Source of the DNA: Camelus bactrianus
Lineage: Eukaryota; Chordata; Mammalia; Artiodactyla; Camelidae
NCBI RefSeq assembly: GCF_048773025.1
Contig: NW_027413960.1
Coordinates: 5,707,945-5,771,944 of the forward strand
Length of the DNA: 64,000 nucleotides
Direction of reading: 5' to 3'
Every line of letters starts with the position of its first letter. Within the stretch, counting starts at the first letter, position 1. Both the position numbers and the translations under genes were made by a program. Below the pieces are notes generated by a model. The model saw only the letters and a list, made by a program, of their open reading frames with translations, was not told where the DNA came from and did not search any database. Shown one piece after another: positions 44,915-56,655 of this stretch.

Positions 44915-47900
44915 GATTAAAAATACACAGAATCTATATTCTGAAAACTAAAAAATACCACAGAAAGAACTCAAAAAACCTAAATGAATGGAGAGACCCA
45001 CTATGTTCCTGAATGAGAACACTCTACATAGTAAAGATTCATATACAGGTTTAACACAATTCCTAGCAAAATCCCAGCAGGATCATTTCATAGATATAGA
45101 CGAGGGGACTTTAAAATATATATGGAAAGGTAAAGGAACTAAAATAGCCAAAGCAATTTTGAAAAAGAAGAATAAAGTGGAGGAATCATTCTACCTAATT
45201 TTAAGACTTACTATATAGATAGCTAATACTCAAGACAGTGTGTTACTGGCAGAGGAATAAACACATAGACCAATGGAGTAGAGCTGAGAACCCAGAAATA
45301 CACCCACACAAGTATGACCAACTGACTTTTATCAAAGGAATACAAGCATTCAATGGGAGAAGAATAGTCTTTTCAACAAATGGTGCTGGAACAATTGGAC
45401 AACCACAGGCAAAAAAAAAAAAAAAAACCAAAAAAACCACTCAATCTAAACCTCATATCTTATATAAGATTAGCTGAAAACCAATAAAAATTTAGATGTA
45501 TAACATAAGAACATAAAACTTTTAGTAGATAACTTAGGAGAAAATCTTGATGACATGGGGCTAGGAGGTGAATTCTCAACCATGGTTAAAAAATGATAAA
45601 TTGGACTTTGTCAAAATTAAAAACTTTTGCTTTGTCAAAGACAACTGTCAAAAAAAGTGAAAAGACAAATGACAGATTGAGAGAAAATATCTGTAAACCA
45701 CATATCCAACAAATGACTTGAATACAGAATATGTAAAGAATGCTCAAAACTCTATAGTAAGAAAACAACTACCCAACTGAAAAATGGGCAACAGGCGTAA
45801 GCTGAAACTTCATCAAAGATGATATAAGCAAATAAACACATAAAAAGATATTCATCAGCCATTAGGCAGATACAAATTAAAACCTTGGTGAGAATTACTA
45901 CACACCTATTTAGCTAAAATTTTTAAAAAGACAACAATTCATGTGGAAAGGATGTGGAGTAACAATTCTAAATCATTGCTGTTGGGAATATAAAATGTTA
46001 CAGACACTTTGGAAGACAGTTTGGCAGTTTCTTATGCATTTAAACATATACTTGCCATATAACCAACAATGTCACTCTTAGATACTCAAGTGAACTGAAC
46101 ACCTACGTATACACAAAAACCTGTATGTGGATGTTTATAGTAACTTTATTCATAATTGCCAAAAGCTGGAAGCAAAAATAAAAGATATCATTGAGTAGAT
46201 GAATGTATAAACAAACTGTGGTCTATCCACCCAATGCAACATTATTCAGTGATAAAAACGAATGAGCCATTAATCCACATAACAACATGGATTAATCATA
46301 AATGTATTTTGCAAAGTGAAAAAAGCCAGATAGAAAATACCACATGCTGTATAATTCCATTTATATGATAGTCTGGAAAGGCAAAAATGTAGATGTGGAA
46401 AACACATCAGAGACTGTTGGGGGTCAGGGTGGGAGGAGTGACTGAGTACAAACAGCTGCCCAAGGGAACTGGCAGGGCGCTGGGACTGTTCTCTCTGGTA
46501 CGATGGTGCTGGATACACGACTACATTTTTCAAAATCCACAGAACTCTACAGCACAAAGAGTGACCTTTACTTTATGCAAATTCAAAATATCAAAAAGGA
46601 TTTCAGGAGAAACTAGGATGGAATGCAGACCATCACAAATGAATCTACCTGTATTACAAATGTATAAGGTAACCTTGCTGAAAGGAATGGGGGAAAAGGT
46701 AGCCAACCTAAGTAACTTCGGAAAACAATATTTTGAATTGATGCTGTAAGGCGAAAAGCAAACAAAACTATATATAAACTATGTGCCCCAGTCAGTAAAT
46801 TTGTTTCTCACAAGGATACAGGTTGGCCATTCTGAAACTACACTAGGCTTGAACAAATAAGTAAATGGATAGTGGATAGATGATGAGAGCCAGGTTTCTC
46901 ACAGTCAGAGAAAGAACTTACAAATAACCAAGGTGGGAAGTTAGAAGAATAAAACCTATGGTGCTGGACTGGAATCAGAGACACCAGTATGAACTCATAC
47001 ATATATGTATGTATACGTGTACATATATACAAACGCACATATACACATATAGATAGATATAGAAATAAGTACATATATGGATTAATACACACTTATACAT
47101 ATATGAATATTAATATATATCTCCTATCCTAGCTCTGTCTGCTGAGGGGTCCTAGGAGCAGGGACACTCCAGTAGGAATGAGCACACCCTGCACCCACAT
47201 TATAGTTTATAAGTATCACTCTCCAATCAAAAGAGCCAGGGCTTCCTGAGGAAATGACAGTTCTAGGGCTGGGACAGGGAAAATGGGGCAGGGAAAATGC
47301 AAGAAAAGGGATGAGGACACGTCAGAATGACACAGAAGCCAACTTGAAAGAGTTCTCAATTGCCAAAGCTAGAATAATTTGAGCAGCAAGGTAAATAACT
47401 ATATAATTATAGCATTGGAGTCTAACCCAAAGAGTTAACTAAGTATCCATGGGTTCATACTGATCTAAATAAATGATCGAATAACAAATACATGTGGAAG
47501 AAGGGCGAGATCTTTCTTATAGGAGAATTATCAGTAATAAATGTAGAAGGAATTACGAAACTAGAGAATCCGCATTAGAACTCCACAGCAATGATTGCTA
47601 CAGGTAAGGTTCACTGGTGAATGCCAACATTAGGGGGCAATACTTTAAGGAGAAACAGAATAGTTACATAGCTTTCTCAAAGTATCTCCCCCTAAATATT
47701 GATTAATTACTATAGTGGCTTTAACATATGTCCACAGATTTTTTGATACTCCTTCATCCAGGAGGTAGAGCTTAATCCCTCTCCTCTTGCTTGTGAGCTG
47801 GGTTGAATGACTGGCTTCTAAGGAATGGAGTATGGAAAGGGAAAAATTAGTAATTTTATAAAGGAGAAATCTGGCAGAGACCACCCTGCAATAAGTGATC

Positions 47901-48395
47901 AAGTTTAATATGATGAGAAATAAGTCATGTTGATATCATGTCCCCCCTAATACGATGTGATGAGAAATCTATAACTCCAGTCTGACCATGAGAAAACATA
48001 AGGCAAACCCACACTGGGAGACGTTCCACAAAATAATTGATTAGTACTCTTCAAAACTGTCAAGGTCACACAAAATGAGGAAAGACTGAGGGATTGTCCA
48101 GATTATAGGAACAATAAAAAGACAGGACCAGCTCAATGCAATGTGGTATCCAGGGTTTGATCCCGGAATAGAAAAAGAACATTAGTGGGGAAAACGGTGA
48201 AATTTTTTAAAAAGTCAGTAGTCAAGGGTATCATACTTCTATTAATTTCTTAATTTTGATACATGTATCATGGTTTGTGAGATGTTAACATTAGGAGAAG
48301 CTGGGTGAAGGATAAATGAAAAATTTCTGTATTATTTTTGCCACTTTTATTAGTTTAAAATTATTTCAAGATAAAATGTTTTTTAAAAGCATGAT
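44915..48395 (+). mobile_element. Long L1M copy: ORF2 end and full 3' UTR
   Basis: This is about 3.5 kb in one direction. The ORF2 end is seen in 'gttactggcagaggaataaa' and 'aacaaatggtgctggaac', with the last part ending near 46560. The long 3' UTR follows with 'gaatctacctgtattacaa', 'cagtaaatttgtttctcac', 'actccagtaggaatgagc', 'ataatttgagcagcaagg' and 'gatgttaacattaggagaag'. It fits an L1MB/L1MC-type element. The ORF2 frame is broken. The short plus-strand frames (44988-45218, 45238-45477 and 46393-46749) are remnants. Confidence 0.9.
46990..47115 (+). repeat. A/T-rich (TACATA)-type simple repeat
   Basis: An irregular run of tacata, tatgta and tatata units inside the L1 3' UTR. Confidence 0.85.
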
Positions 48396-49180
48396 GAAAA
48401 GACTAAGTGCTGGCTAGGGTGCAGAACAGTTGAATCACTCAGATATTGCTGGTGGGAATTTAAAATGTTACAGCCACTCTAGAAATCAGCTTGACAGTTT
48501 CTCGTGAAATTTAACATACAAAAGACAGACAACCGTAATTAAACAACTAATTGTATTATTCATGGGTATTTAGCCCAGAGAAATGAAAATGTATATCCAA
48601 ATAAAAACTTCTATATGAATATTTATAGTCACTCTACTAATAACAGCCCAAACTGGAAACAAAACCCAGGTGTCTTTCAATGAGTTAACAATTTTTTAAA
48701 ACTGTGGTATATCCCATGGAATACTACTCAGCAATACAGAGGAAAGAACTATTGATACACACAACAGTTTAGATGGATCTGGAGGGATTCATGCTGAATG
48801 AAAAAAAAAAAAAAATCTCCAAAGGTTATGCCTTGCATGTATGTACTTTTACAACATTTTTTTTTTTTTTTTTTTTTTTGTCAGTGGAGGTACTGGGGAA
48901 GGAAGCCAGGACCTCATGCATGCTAGGCACAGGCTCTACCACTGAGCTATACCCTCCCCCACTTTTATGACATTTTAAAGACATTCTTGAAAAGACAAAC
49001 CTAAGACTAATAATGGAAAAGCAATCAGTGGTTGCCAGGAGGTAGAGGTAGGGTGATAGAAGGATTCTGTATTTTGATTACAGTGGTGGTATTTATTTGA
49101 ATTTATAAATGGTATAAACTTAATAAAACTATGCAGCAAAAGAGTCCATTTTACTGTGTGTTAATTCTAAAAATAAAAAA
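48396..49180 (+). mobile_element. Second L1M 3' end, carrying a SINE
   Basis: A new L1 ORF2 end begins ('gctggctagggtgcagaac', 'ttgctggtgggaatttaaaa'), then 'ggtatatcccatggaatac', and after the SINE 'cagtggttgccaggaggta' and 'ttataaatggtataaactt'. It follows the previous L1 directly in the same direction. Confidence 0.88.
48859..48960 (-). mobile_element. Camelid tRNA-derived SINE (Vic-1 type)
   Basis: Plus-strand order: long T run, 'agtggaggtactgggg', a decayed reverse B box, 'ctctaccactgagctatacc'. It is flanked by a 14-bp duplication with two mismatches (acttttacaacatt at 48845-48858 and acttttatgacatt at 48961-48974). It inserted in an old L1 3' end. Confidence 0.93.
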
Positions 49181-50274
49181 AAATTTTAAATGAAAGCCAT
49201 ACACCAAAGATTACTGCACTTTAAACATTACTGTATCCATATTGTAACTCCATGGAAAATGAAGAAATTCCAAAAGAATGTAAAAATTGTGCATATGTTA
49301 ATGTCTACATTTTAAATTAAAGTTAAGTGATGAAAAAATGTAAAAGCCATACACATGGGGCTGTGTTGGTTTTATTTTTCCTATTGATTTCTACTCACAG
49401 CAGTGAGTGAGCTGACTGCAATACTTTGAAATAGATTTGGACTTGCTTTTGGCCTAAAGTGTTGTCAAACTTTTTAAACATTCCATATATGCATGAAAAG
49501 GATAGACAGTCTATAGCTGTAGATATTAGTTTATACCTAGTCTGTTAGGTCCAATTTGTTTAATGTGTTGTTCAAGTATTTCTCTATTTTTCTTTAAACT
49601 AAGATAGGAGTGTGCATCTCATTGTCATAAAAGAATTACCTGAGGGAAATTTTTAAGTTGAAGATGAAAGTAGTTTCTTACAGAAGGATTTGTGTACACT
49701 TCTGCCAAGTGCTTGGCGGCATGACCAGTCCAAGACCACCTTTAGTCACATTCACAGCTTGGTGTTTCTTTGACAACCCAGGCAATGCAAATCCAGGCTA
49801 CAGTTCTACATAAGGACAGGCCCATGGCCACAATTCTCAGTGACGAGTCTTTCTTTTTTTATTTCCACTGCTCTTGTTAACCCTGGAGAAGGGTACCTTT
49901 GGCTCCTACTTTCCATCAGAGTACAATCCTATGGGGTCCAAAGTTAATGTGGGGGAGAGTCTTTTATTAGTGTCCTCCCACAACCCTAGACTGTGGCCCT
50001 TCTGTCTGCCCTGACTCCTGACTCCTTCCTGGCTCCTTTGCCTGTGCCCTGATCACCTAGGTTTCTGACCTCCTGACCGTTCTCTGGTGCCCCATGCCTG
50101 ACCTCTGAAAAACCCAGCTCCTGTTACCCGTGGGGTGGCCATTCAGCCAGGGCTGGGTGGCTGCTGTGGTGGCTTTGCTCCTCTCTCGAGTCACTGAGGC
50201 AGAAGGAAGCACAAATGCAGACCTACTATGCTTCTCCACCTCAGCTGAGGTGATCAAGGCAAAGACTGGGCATA
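49181..50274. other. Unassigned sequence
   Basis: About 1.1 kb with no family or exon recognised. The part 49980-50120 is pyrimidine-rich with repeated 'ctgacct' and 'ctgactcc' words and may belong to an unnamed repeat. Confidence 0.4.
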
Positions 50275-50660
50275 TGTATTAGTGTCCAGGGGCCCCTCAT
50301 AACAAAATACCACAGACAAGCCGGCTTAAACAACACAAATGTATTATTTCCTCACAGCTCTGTAGGCTGGAAGTCCCAGATCAAAGTGTCAAATGGGCTG
50401 ATTTCTTTTGAGGTGTCTCTCCTTGGCTTGCAGACGGCTGCTTTCTCCCCGTGTCTTCATATGGTCTTCCCTCTATGTGTGTCTGCATCCTAATCTCTTC
50501 TTATAGGGAAATACTAGTCATGTTGGATTAGGGCTCATCCTAATGACCTCCTTTTAACTCAATCACCTCTTAGGGACCCTGTCTCCAAATACAGCCACGT
50601 TCTGAGATACTGCGGATTAGGACTTCAACGTGTGAATTTAGCAGAACACAATTCAGACAT
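50275..50660 (-). mobile_element. MLT1/MST-type LTR
   Basis: Reverse LTR order on the plus strand: 'tgtattagtgtccagggg', 'aataccacagacaagccgg', 'ctcacagctctgtaggctgg', 'ttggattagggctcatcct', 'ttaggacttcaacgtgtga' and 'cacaattcagacat'. No internal sequence is seen. ERVL-MaLR, old. Confidence 0.9.
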
Positions 50661-51459
50661 ACCCACTTATATCGAAACCGAGAAATGCTGTGACCTGCCC
50701 ACGTTACCACACCAGCATCATCAACACAAATGAGTTTGCCTGCGTACCACCCAGGTTTTGGCAATAAGCAACTTTACCTCGCACAAGCACGATATGCCAT
50801 CTGCTTCCCAACTATACGAGAGAATTGGCAAGCTTCAGTGCAAAAGTTTGAGTTCTAGATATTAAATATTTCAATATTAATTTGTTCTTTGAAATGCTTA
50901 CCAAAGTTATCAGTATGTTCATTACAAGCCTCATAATATTTAATATTCACTCATGAAATCAACAGGACAGGATTCTACCCTCAGTTCTTTGGTGCTGAAA
51001 GTAGAACCTCTTATTTTGTTCTCCTTGTCATTATTTCTCTTCTCCTCCAGGTACTTCAGTGAACCATATAAGACTGTACATATTAAATCCTGTGATATGC
51101 TTAACTGACAAAATATGGGAAAAAATGTCTGTACCAGTAGCTATAAATGACATCATATGCTCTGGAGGAAAAATGTCTCAGTGGGAAGTAAGGTAGCAAT
51201 AATAAAAACACACCAGTTACACTGAAAACGGGAACGCGTTTGGCCGAGAGAGAAAAAAATTGTTTCTCAGCACAGAATTTTTGATGGAGAAATTGACTTT
51301 AAGTAGGCTTAACACAGAGGGTGTGTGTGTCAGCACTAACAATGGGCATTTCTGTATTTTTATTTAACATTATTCACGGCTTCAAAATAAGTATTTTCTG
51401 TTTCTTCCTGTATCATAGAAGAGAAGTGGGATAAGCTTCCCAGGCTCCCCAAGGAAACA
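50661..51459. other. Unassigned sequence
   Basis: About 0.8 kb with no family or exon recognised. An acceptor-like pyrimidine tract ending in 'ctcctccag' at about 51051 is not followed by an open frame with support. Confidence 0.4.
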
Positions 51460-51690
51460 GTGGCTCACGCTTACGGAGCACGCCTCTGCCAAGGACTGCC
51501 TGCATCAGCTCATTTCACCTGCAAGTCAATCCTCAGAGGCAGCTACCATTATTTTCCCCACCTTATTGATGAGAAAACTGAGGATGGAGTTTGGGTGATT
51601 CCCACACGGTCACACAACTAGGAAAATAGAGGAGCTGTGACTTGAACTCCGCTCTGACTTTAAATCCCATGTTTTTAACCACTATATTTA
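51460..51690 (-). mobile_element. MIR SINE
   Basis: Reverse MIR: 'ctaccattattttccccacc', 'ttgatgagaaaactgagga', 'cacacggtcacacaactag' and 'tttttaaccactatattt'. Confidence 0.92.
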
Positions 51691-52384
51691 ACCTCTTCTT
51701 GACCCCACATTTCCTCAAGTGTACAGGGCATAAGATACAAATGAAGACCTTGGCAATATTAAGGAAATACTATACCCAGAAATATTAGAAAAAAATAAAG
51801 CTCCCTGCAAATAGGCACGGAGCTAATTAGGGGAAAAGTGAACTCTCACTGCCTGCCATGTCCAGGCACTAAGAGGTCTTGTTAAGCTCGTCACAGACTA
51901 ACAAAGCTGGAAGAAAATACTTTATGGTTTGGCAACGTCAATGGCCTAATTTACCGAGTATTAGTTAAAAGGTACTACACAGTGACTGTGTCTAACAATT
52001 ATTAGTAAAGGAAAGCTTTAGAAACCTTATCTCACAATCAATACTGCTTATTCTCTTAAAACATTGAAGAGAAGTTTTAACTATTTTCAATGTCAACTTC
52101 AGTAATAACAACTAGAACAAAGAGAAAAGAACAAGATACTACTTTCATCCCAATTGTTCAAAGAATTCCACGGGAATACAGAGGCGCAAACGACCTTTTC
52201 CTTTATTTCTTTTGAGGGAAAGAGGCCCAATCATGCTGTGAAGTAAAGGTTTGCAAAAGTAAATAGTATGTAAGGAAACTCTTGCCTAGGTTGCCTTGTC
52301 AATATCAGAGTGTGTCAATAAAAATGGCTGCAATGCACGGGAGTGTACTGAAGTAGACATTTCAGACTCCAAATAAGGGACACG
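51691..52384. other. Unassigned sequence
   Basis: No family or exon recognised in about 0.7 kb. Confidence 0.4.
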
Positions 52385-52550
52385 TCATCGAGCAGGAGAG
52401 TCAGGAGACCTGGGTTCTAATGCAGGTCCTGCTATTTACATCTGAGGGCCTTCAGCCAGCCATTTCTCAGGCCTCAGTTTCCATACTAGAAATGTGAAGC
52501 GCTGGACAAAATCATCTCCACGGGCCATTACAGCTCTAGTGCCCTGGCCC
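52385..52550 (+). mobile_element. MIR SINE (MIR/MIR3 type)
   Basis: MIR order: 'aggagacctgggttctaat', 'ctcaggcctcagtttccat' and 'acgggccattacagctcta'. Confidence 0.8.
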
Positions 52551-53179
52551 TCTAGGCCCGTCTCTGCAACCTCCTTCTAGGGGCTGAGCTTTCCGGGGTG
52601 AGTTGGAGAGCTTCTTCCCCATGCCCAGATGTGAGAGAAAGCAAAAGGAAGTGCTTTGTTTTTTTTCCTTCGGCGATTGGCATTGAGGAAAGCTCCTTGT
52701 CAGGAAGGAGTATATTATCTGAATGTTTAACGGCGTCACAAACACATGCTTCAACAAAGCAAGAGCTCGCTCTCACTCGATGGAAACAATCCCTGTCACT
52801 GGTATCAGCACTAGCCACTCAACCTGAGCTTAACCGTCTCCTTGCAATTCCATATCTTGTCTGATTTTCACTTTTTGGTTTGCTATCCTCACATTGTTCT
52901 TTTGCACAGCGTGAGAGCTGCTTCTGATTCTGTTTGTTGCCATAGGAATCAACTCTCATATAGATATGCAAGTGACTCACCTGCGGCTCCTTCCAATGGC
53001 ACCAGGGGCCAGGCCTAGGATGTGATCTATGGGGAAATTATGGCTTGGGGCTCCAGGCAGTCATTCTATAAGGAAAAGTAAGCACCTACGATTTGCATGG
53101 TAATTCCATTTTTCAACAAGCAGGCCACCTGTGTTTTCCCATCTTCCTGAAAACATATATTCCAGAGAGGTAGATAAAA
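52551..53179. other. Unassigned sequence with a possible conserved element
   Basis: No repeat recognised. The part 52890-53010, with 'atatagatatgcaagtgac' and an E-box-like 'cacctg', could be a conserved non-coding element. Confidence 0.35.
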
Positions 53180-53330
53180 CAGTGATTCTCATCTTAATTT
53201 GCAAATAGGGAAACTGAAGCCCAAAGGCATTACATAACTTGACCAAAATCCCACAGAAAGTGAGTGGCACTACTGAGGCTCGAGCCCAAATTCTTCAGGT
53301 CAGTTCTCCTTCCTTGCATTAGATCACCGT
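53180..53330 (-). mobile_element. MIR SINE
   Basis: Reverse MIR: 'aatagggaaactgaagccc', 'cttgaccaaaatcccacag' and 'gctcgagcccaaattcttc'. Confidence 0.85.
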
Positions 53331-53408
53331 CTCTAATTCTAGGGTACTTAATTCTAAGACCAGAACAATTGTTGCTGCAGACAATTAGGGAAGTGTCATA
53401 GCTTAGTT

Positions 53409-53601
53409 CAGGGGTCAGTAAACTACAGCCAAAGCTAGCCCATCACCATCTTTTTAAAATAAAGTTCTAGTGGAACACAGACATGCCTATTCATTTACGT
53501 ATTGTCTATGGCTGCTTTCATACTGTGACAGAGGCCATGTGGTCTGCAAGGCTGAAAATATTTACTATCTGGCCCTTTACAGAAAAGTTTGTGACACTCT
53601 G
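53409..53601 (+). mobile_element. hAT-Charlie MITE (MER33-like name uncertain)
   Basis: It begins 'caggggtcagtaaactac' and ends in 'agaaaagtttgtgacactct' plus a final g, which are the terminal inverted repeats. The inner part has 'gtggaacacagacatgcc', 'ttgtctatggctgctttc' and 'atatttactatctggccc'. The flanks gcttagtt and gcctagtg match at 6 of 8 positions, as expected of an 8-bp hAT duplication. It is a short non-autonomous element. Confidence 0.85.
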
Positions 53602-53609
53602 GCCTAGTG

Positions 53610-53865
53610 GGTAAAGAGTTGGATTCAGAATTCACACACACCGAGATTAGAATTCTAATTCTGCTACTTTGAAGTTGTGTCACCTTAGAAGTTACTTAAC
53701 CTTCCTGAGCCTCAGTTTCTCCCTATGTAAAATGTGGCTTAATAATTGTGCCTGCCATGTAGGGTTGTTTCTTATCCCTTAATAGAATAAAATGAGATAA
53801 TGAATGCTTAGAATAGTATCTGGCATATGGTAAACTGTCACTCAATGGTAATTATTATTATTTCT
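53610..53865 (+). mobile_element. MIR SINE, near full length
   Basis: MIR order: 'gttacttaaccttcctgagc', 'ctcagtttctccctatgtaa', 'tatctggcatatggtaaac' and 'ggtaattattattattt'. It sits right next to the hAT element. Confidence 0.9.
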
Positions 53866-54710
53866 GAGGAAAATCAGGCCCCCTTTCCAGTGCTTTCTCC
53901 TGGGTAGCTGAGGTATATTCCACGGCACTGCCAAGATGTACGAAATTTTCATAGATCTGGTGCAAAAGCCTAAAAGCCTGGGCCTGCCGTCCTGCCTCGC
54001 TATTCCTACCCCTTGTGGCCCCCACTCCCCCCAGCCATGCCTGCTACAACTGAACCCACTTCTGATTTGGCTTCTGAGCTTGATTATCATTATTCAGGCC
54101 TTTCCTCTGCTAGTTAAGGATATTTGGCTGCTGCTTCTGCTTGGACACTGTTGCTACGCTTGGGATTTCTACCCCCAGTGGATCTGAGCTCTCGAGCAAA
54201 GTGTAGCCTGTGACAGTAAGTAGAACAGGAGGCGAGGGTGGTGCATTTTGTGGCAGGAATGGGGCCCAAGCCACAAACTGCTGTACAGGTGTGTCCCTTT
54301 TGTGCATGTTTCTGGATTTTTGAGTTATCTTAGTGGTGCAGGATGACTTATTTCTTATGTTCTGAGCTTTTATGTAAGAAATAGGTCATTCCACTGACAT
54401 AGCCAGCTCAGAGACTCTACGTGATGAGCTGTGAGTGCATGTAGTCACCGCTCTCCTTGAGGTGGTCCCCAAAGGTTGGAGTTTATTCTGCACTTCCTGG
54501 ACCTCTCTACCAGCCCAGGGTAAGGCTATCACTCACGACATGACCTAAGCCAATAAACGGCCCCATCTTCTTATCCTCTTTTTTTTAGGTTTTCCCCACG
54601 GGGAACTACATATTTTAAAATATTCCCCCATATTAACTGCAATTAATTATTTGAATAACTTTCTTTACTAACTGTACTTATGAAGTAATAATTAATGAAA
54701 CTCTTCCTTT
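53866..54710. other. Unassigned sequence
   Basis: About 0.8 kb with no family or exon recognised. Short overlapping frames on both strands lack domains. Confidence 0.4.
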
Positions 54711-54812
54711 TTTATTTTTATTATTTTTTTGATGGAAGTATTGGGGATTGAACCTAGGACCCTGTGCATGCTAAGCACACATGCTATGAGTGAGCTGTAT
54801 CTCCCCAACCCT
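54711..54812 (-). mobile_element. Camelid tRNA-derived SINE (Vic-1 type)
   Basis: Plus-strand order: T-rich tail, 'ttggggattgaacctagga' (reverse B box), 'catgctaagcacac', 'gagtgagctgtatctcccc'. It is more diverged than the others. The flanks carry an imperfect 'aaactcttccttttt' and 'aaactttccccttttt'-like duplication. Confidence 0.85.
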
Positions 54813-54879
54813 CAAACTTTCCCCTTTTAAAAAATGAATTATAAAAGGAGCAGGTAACTCATAATCAGTTTCTTGTCAG

Positions 54880-55025
54880 TGTGAAATGGCCTCAAGTTCC
54901 TCATCTGTAAAATGGGGATGGTGATAGTCTGTATCTCAGGGCTGCTGTGAAGATTCAATGAGATCAAACAGTGGCTGACGCGCAGTAGGAGCTCAGGATG
55001 GGTTAGCTATGATGGTTGTGAAGAT
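54880..55025 (+). mobile_element. MIR SINE fragment
   Basis: MIR 3' half: 'ttcctcatctgtaaaatggg', 'gctgctgtgaagattcaatg' and 'cgcagtaggagctcagg'. Confidence 0.88.
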
Positions 55026-55474
55026 GAGGCTAAATTACTAGTCGAAAGCCAGAACTGATGGACTTGACAAAAATCTTGCCCCAAGGTCAAAGCATTTGTG
55101 GCTTTGGCTGCCTGCACAGTCTTAGGGGGATTATATATAAATTCTGTGTCAGGTTGGGAGCATTTTTGTTTGTTTTGCTTTGAGAACAGCAATCCCTGCA
55201 TTTCTACCCTCTAGGTGTCTAGGGAACTGATCTAGACCCTTCTCAAGCCAATCTTTTCAGGCTCTACAACTTGAGGTTAAAAAAACAAGTAGTATTTTTG
55301 TTCCCCACTACACAGAGACGACTGCCTTCAATTTGCCCTGAAGTGCCTCCTTTGGGTTTCAGGATGTGTACCAGGAGGGCTCGGAAGGAAGCTGTCCTTT
55401 CATTTTAGCATCCCCAGATTCAATGACTAAGTCCAGGATGATGTATTTATAGCCTTTAAGAGGGGAGGTAGTAA
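55026..55474. other. Unassigned sequence
   Basis: No family or exon recognised. Confidence 0.4.
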
Positions 55475-55615
55475 GTAGGGTAATTAGGGGCATAAGCTTT
55501 GAGTCATGCAGACCTGGCTTCTGCCCCTGGCCCTTTCACTCTCTGAGCCTCTGTTTCCTCACCTACAAAATGTAGAAAATGATAGTACCTACCTCATAAG
55601 CTGGATGTGGGAGGG
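55475..55615 (+). mobile_element. MIR SINE fragment
   Basis: MIR order: 'tttgagtcatgcagacctgg', 'ctgtttcctcacctacaaaa' and 'atagtacctacctcataag'. Confidence 0.88.
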
Positions 55616-56279
55616 AGTGAGACGGAGCACAGTCAACAGCTACAGTGGCCCTCGTGCAGGGGACATGCACAGGAGGGGCAGAGTGCGGCAGGCAGCATCT
55701 CGTTTCCTTCCTCCTTGTCTGCGCAGCCGGATCGTGGCCCCTCTCTGCCTCTGTGTTCTCAGGCTGACGAGTCCAGACCTCATAGTGTGCCTAGGGAAGA
55801 GACAAATGGCGGGATGGTGTCTTGGTTAATGTCAAGCCCATTTCTTCAGGGAAAAAGCAGGCATGCTGGGAACAGGTGGAAGTGAGCTAACCACAAGCGG
55901 ACATCAAACTCACACAGCTGTTGGGGCGTCAGTTGAAGATGATACCATTTCATGATCCCCATCAGCTCTATCATCGGGAATCCCCAGACAAGCCCCTCAG
56001 AGTCTTGGCAAGCTGGTTTCATAAAAGTCCTGCTTCATCCTGGAAGCACATGAGGCTCAAAATCACTCCGGAGGGGCTGCAGCCTGGGGTAGGAAACCCA
56101 TAGCCTGCAAGGCCTCAGAGAGGGTCACACTGTCTAATTAAAAGTTTCTCCTGGAAACTTGCTGCAAGGAGCAGGTGAGTATAACACCAGGACCGAGCCA
56201 TCCCAAACAGCCTGGTCTCTCCCAGGCCCAGCTGGTTCCCCTCCCGCCGGACCCCCGGGCATTGCATCAACACGACGCT
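55616..56279. other. Unassigned sequence, GC-richer
   Basis: No repeat or exon recognised. Two overlapping plus-strand frames of about 100 codons (55506-55885) have no domain and cross the MIR. Confidence 0.4.
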
Positions 56280-56655
56280 TGTGCATGAGTTCACTAGGGC
56301 TCCGTAACAAAGCCTCACAGACTGGGTGGCTGAAACAACAGAAATGTATTGTCTCCCAGTTCTGGAGGCTGGAAGTCTGGGATCAAGGTGTTGCTAAGGT
56401 TGGTTTATTCAGAGGTCTATTGTCTTGGTTGTAAATAGTTGCCATCCCCCATGTCTTCAAGTGGTCTTCCCTCTGTATGTGGTCCTAATCTCCTCTTCTT
56501 ATAAAGACACCAAGCAGATTGGATTAGGGCCCACCCTAATGATGTCACTTTAACTTAATTAAAGACCCTGTCTCCAAATCCAGTCACATTCTGAGGTGCT
56601 GGGCATTAGGACTTCATCATATAAATTTGGGGGGACACAATTCGGCCCTCACACA
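56280..56655 (-). mobile_element. MLT1/MST-type LTR
   Basis: Reverse LTR order: 'ttcactagggctccgtaac', 'gcctcacagactgggtggc', 'ctcccagttctggaggctgg', 'ttggattagggcccaccct', 'agaccctgtctccaaatcc' and 'ggacacaattcggcc'. No internal sequence is seen. ERVL-MaLR, old. Confidence 0.92.

Noticed and set aside
51040-51130. Acceptor-like 'ctcctccag' followed by an exon
   Set aside because: The sequence after it has no sustained open frame and no donor that I can support.
55506-55885. Two overlapping plus-strand frames of about 100 codons
   Set aside because: They begin inside a MIR and have no domain or splice context.
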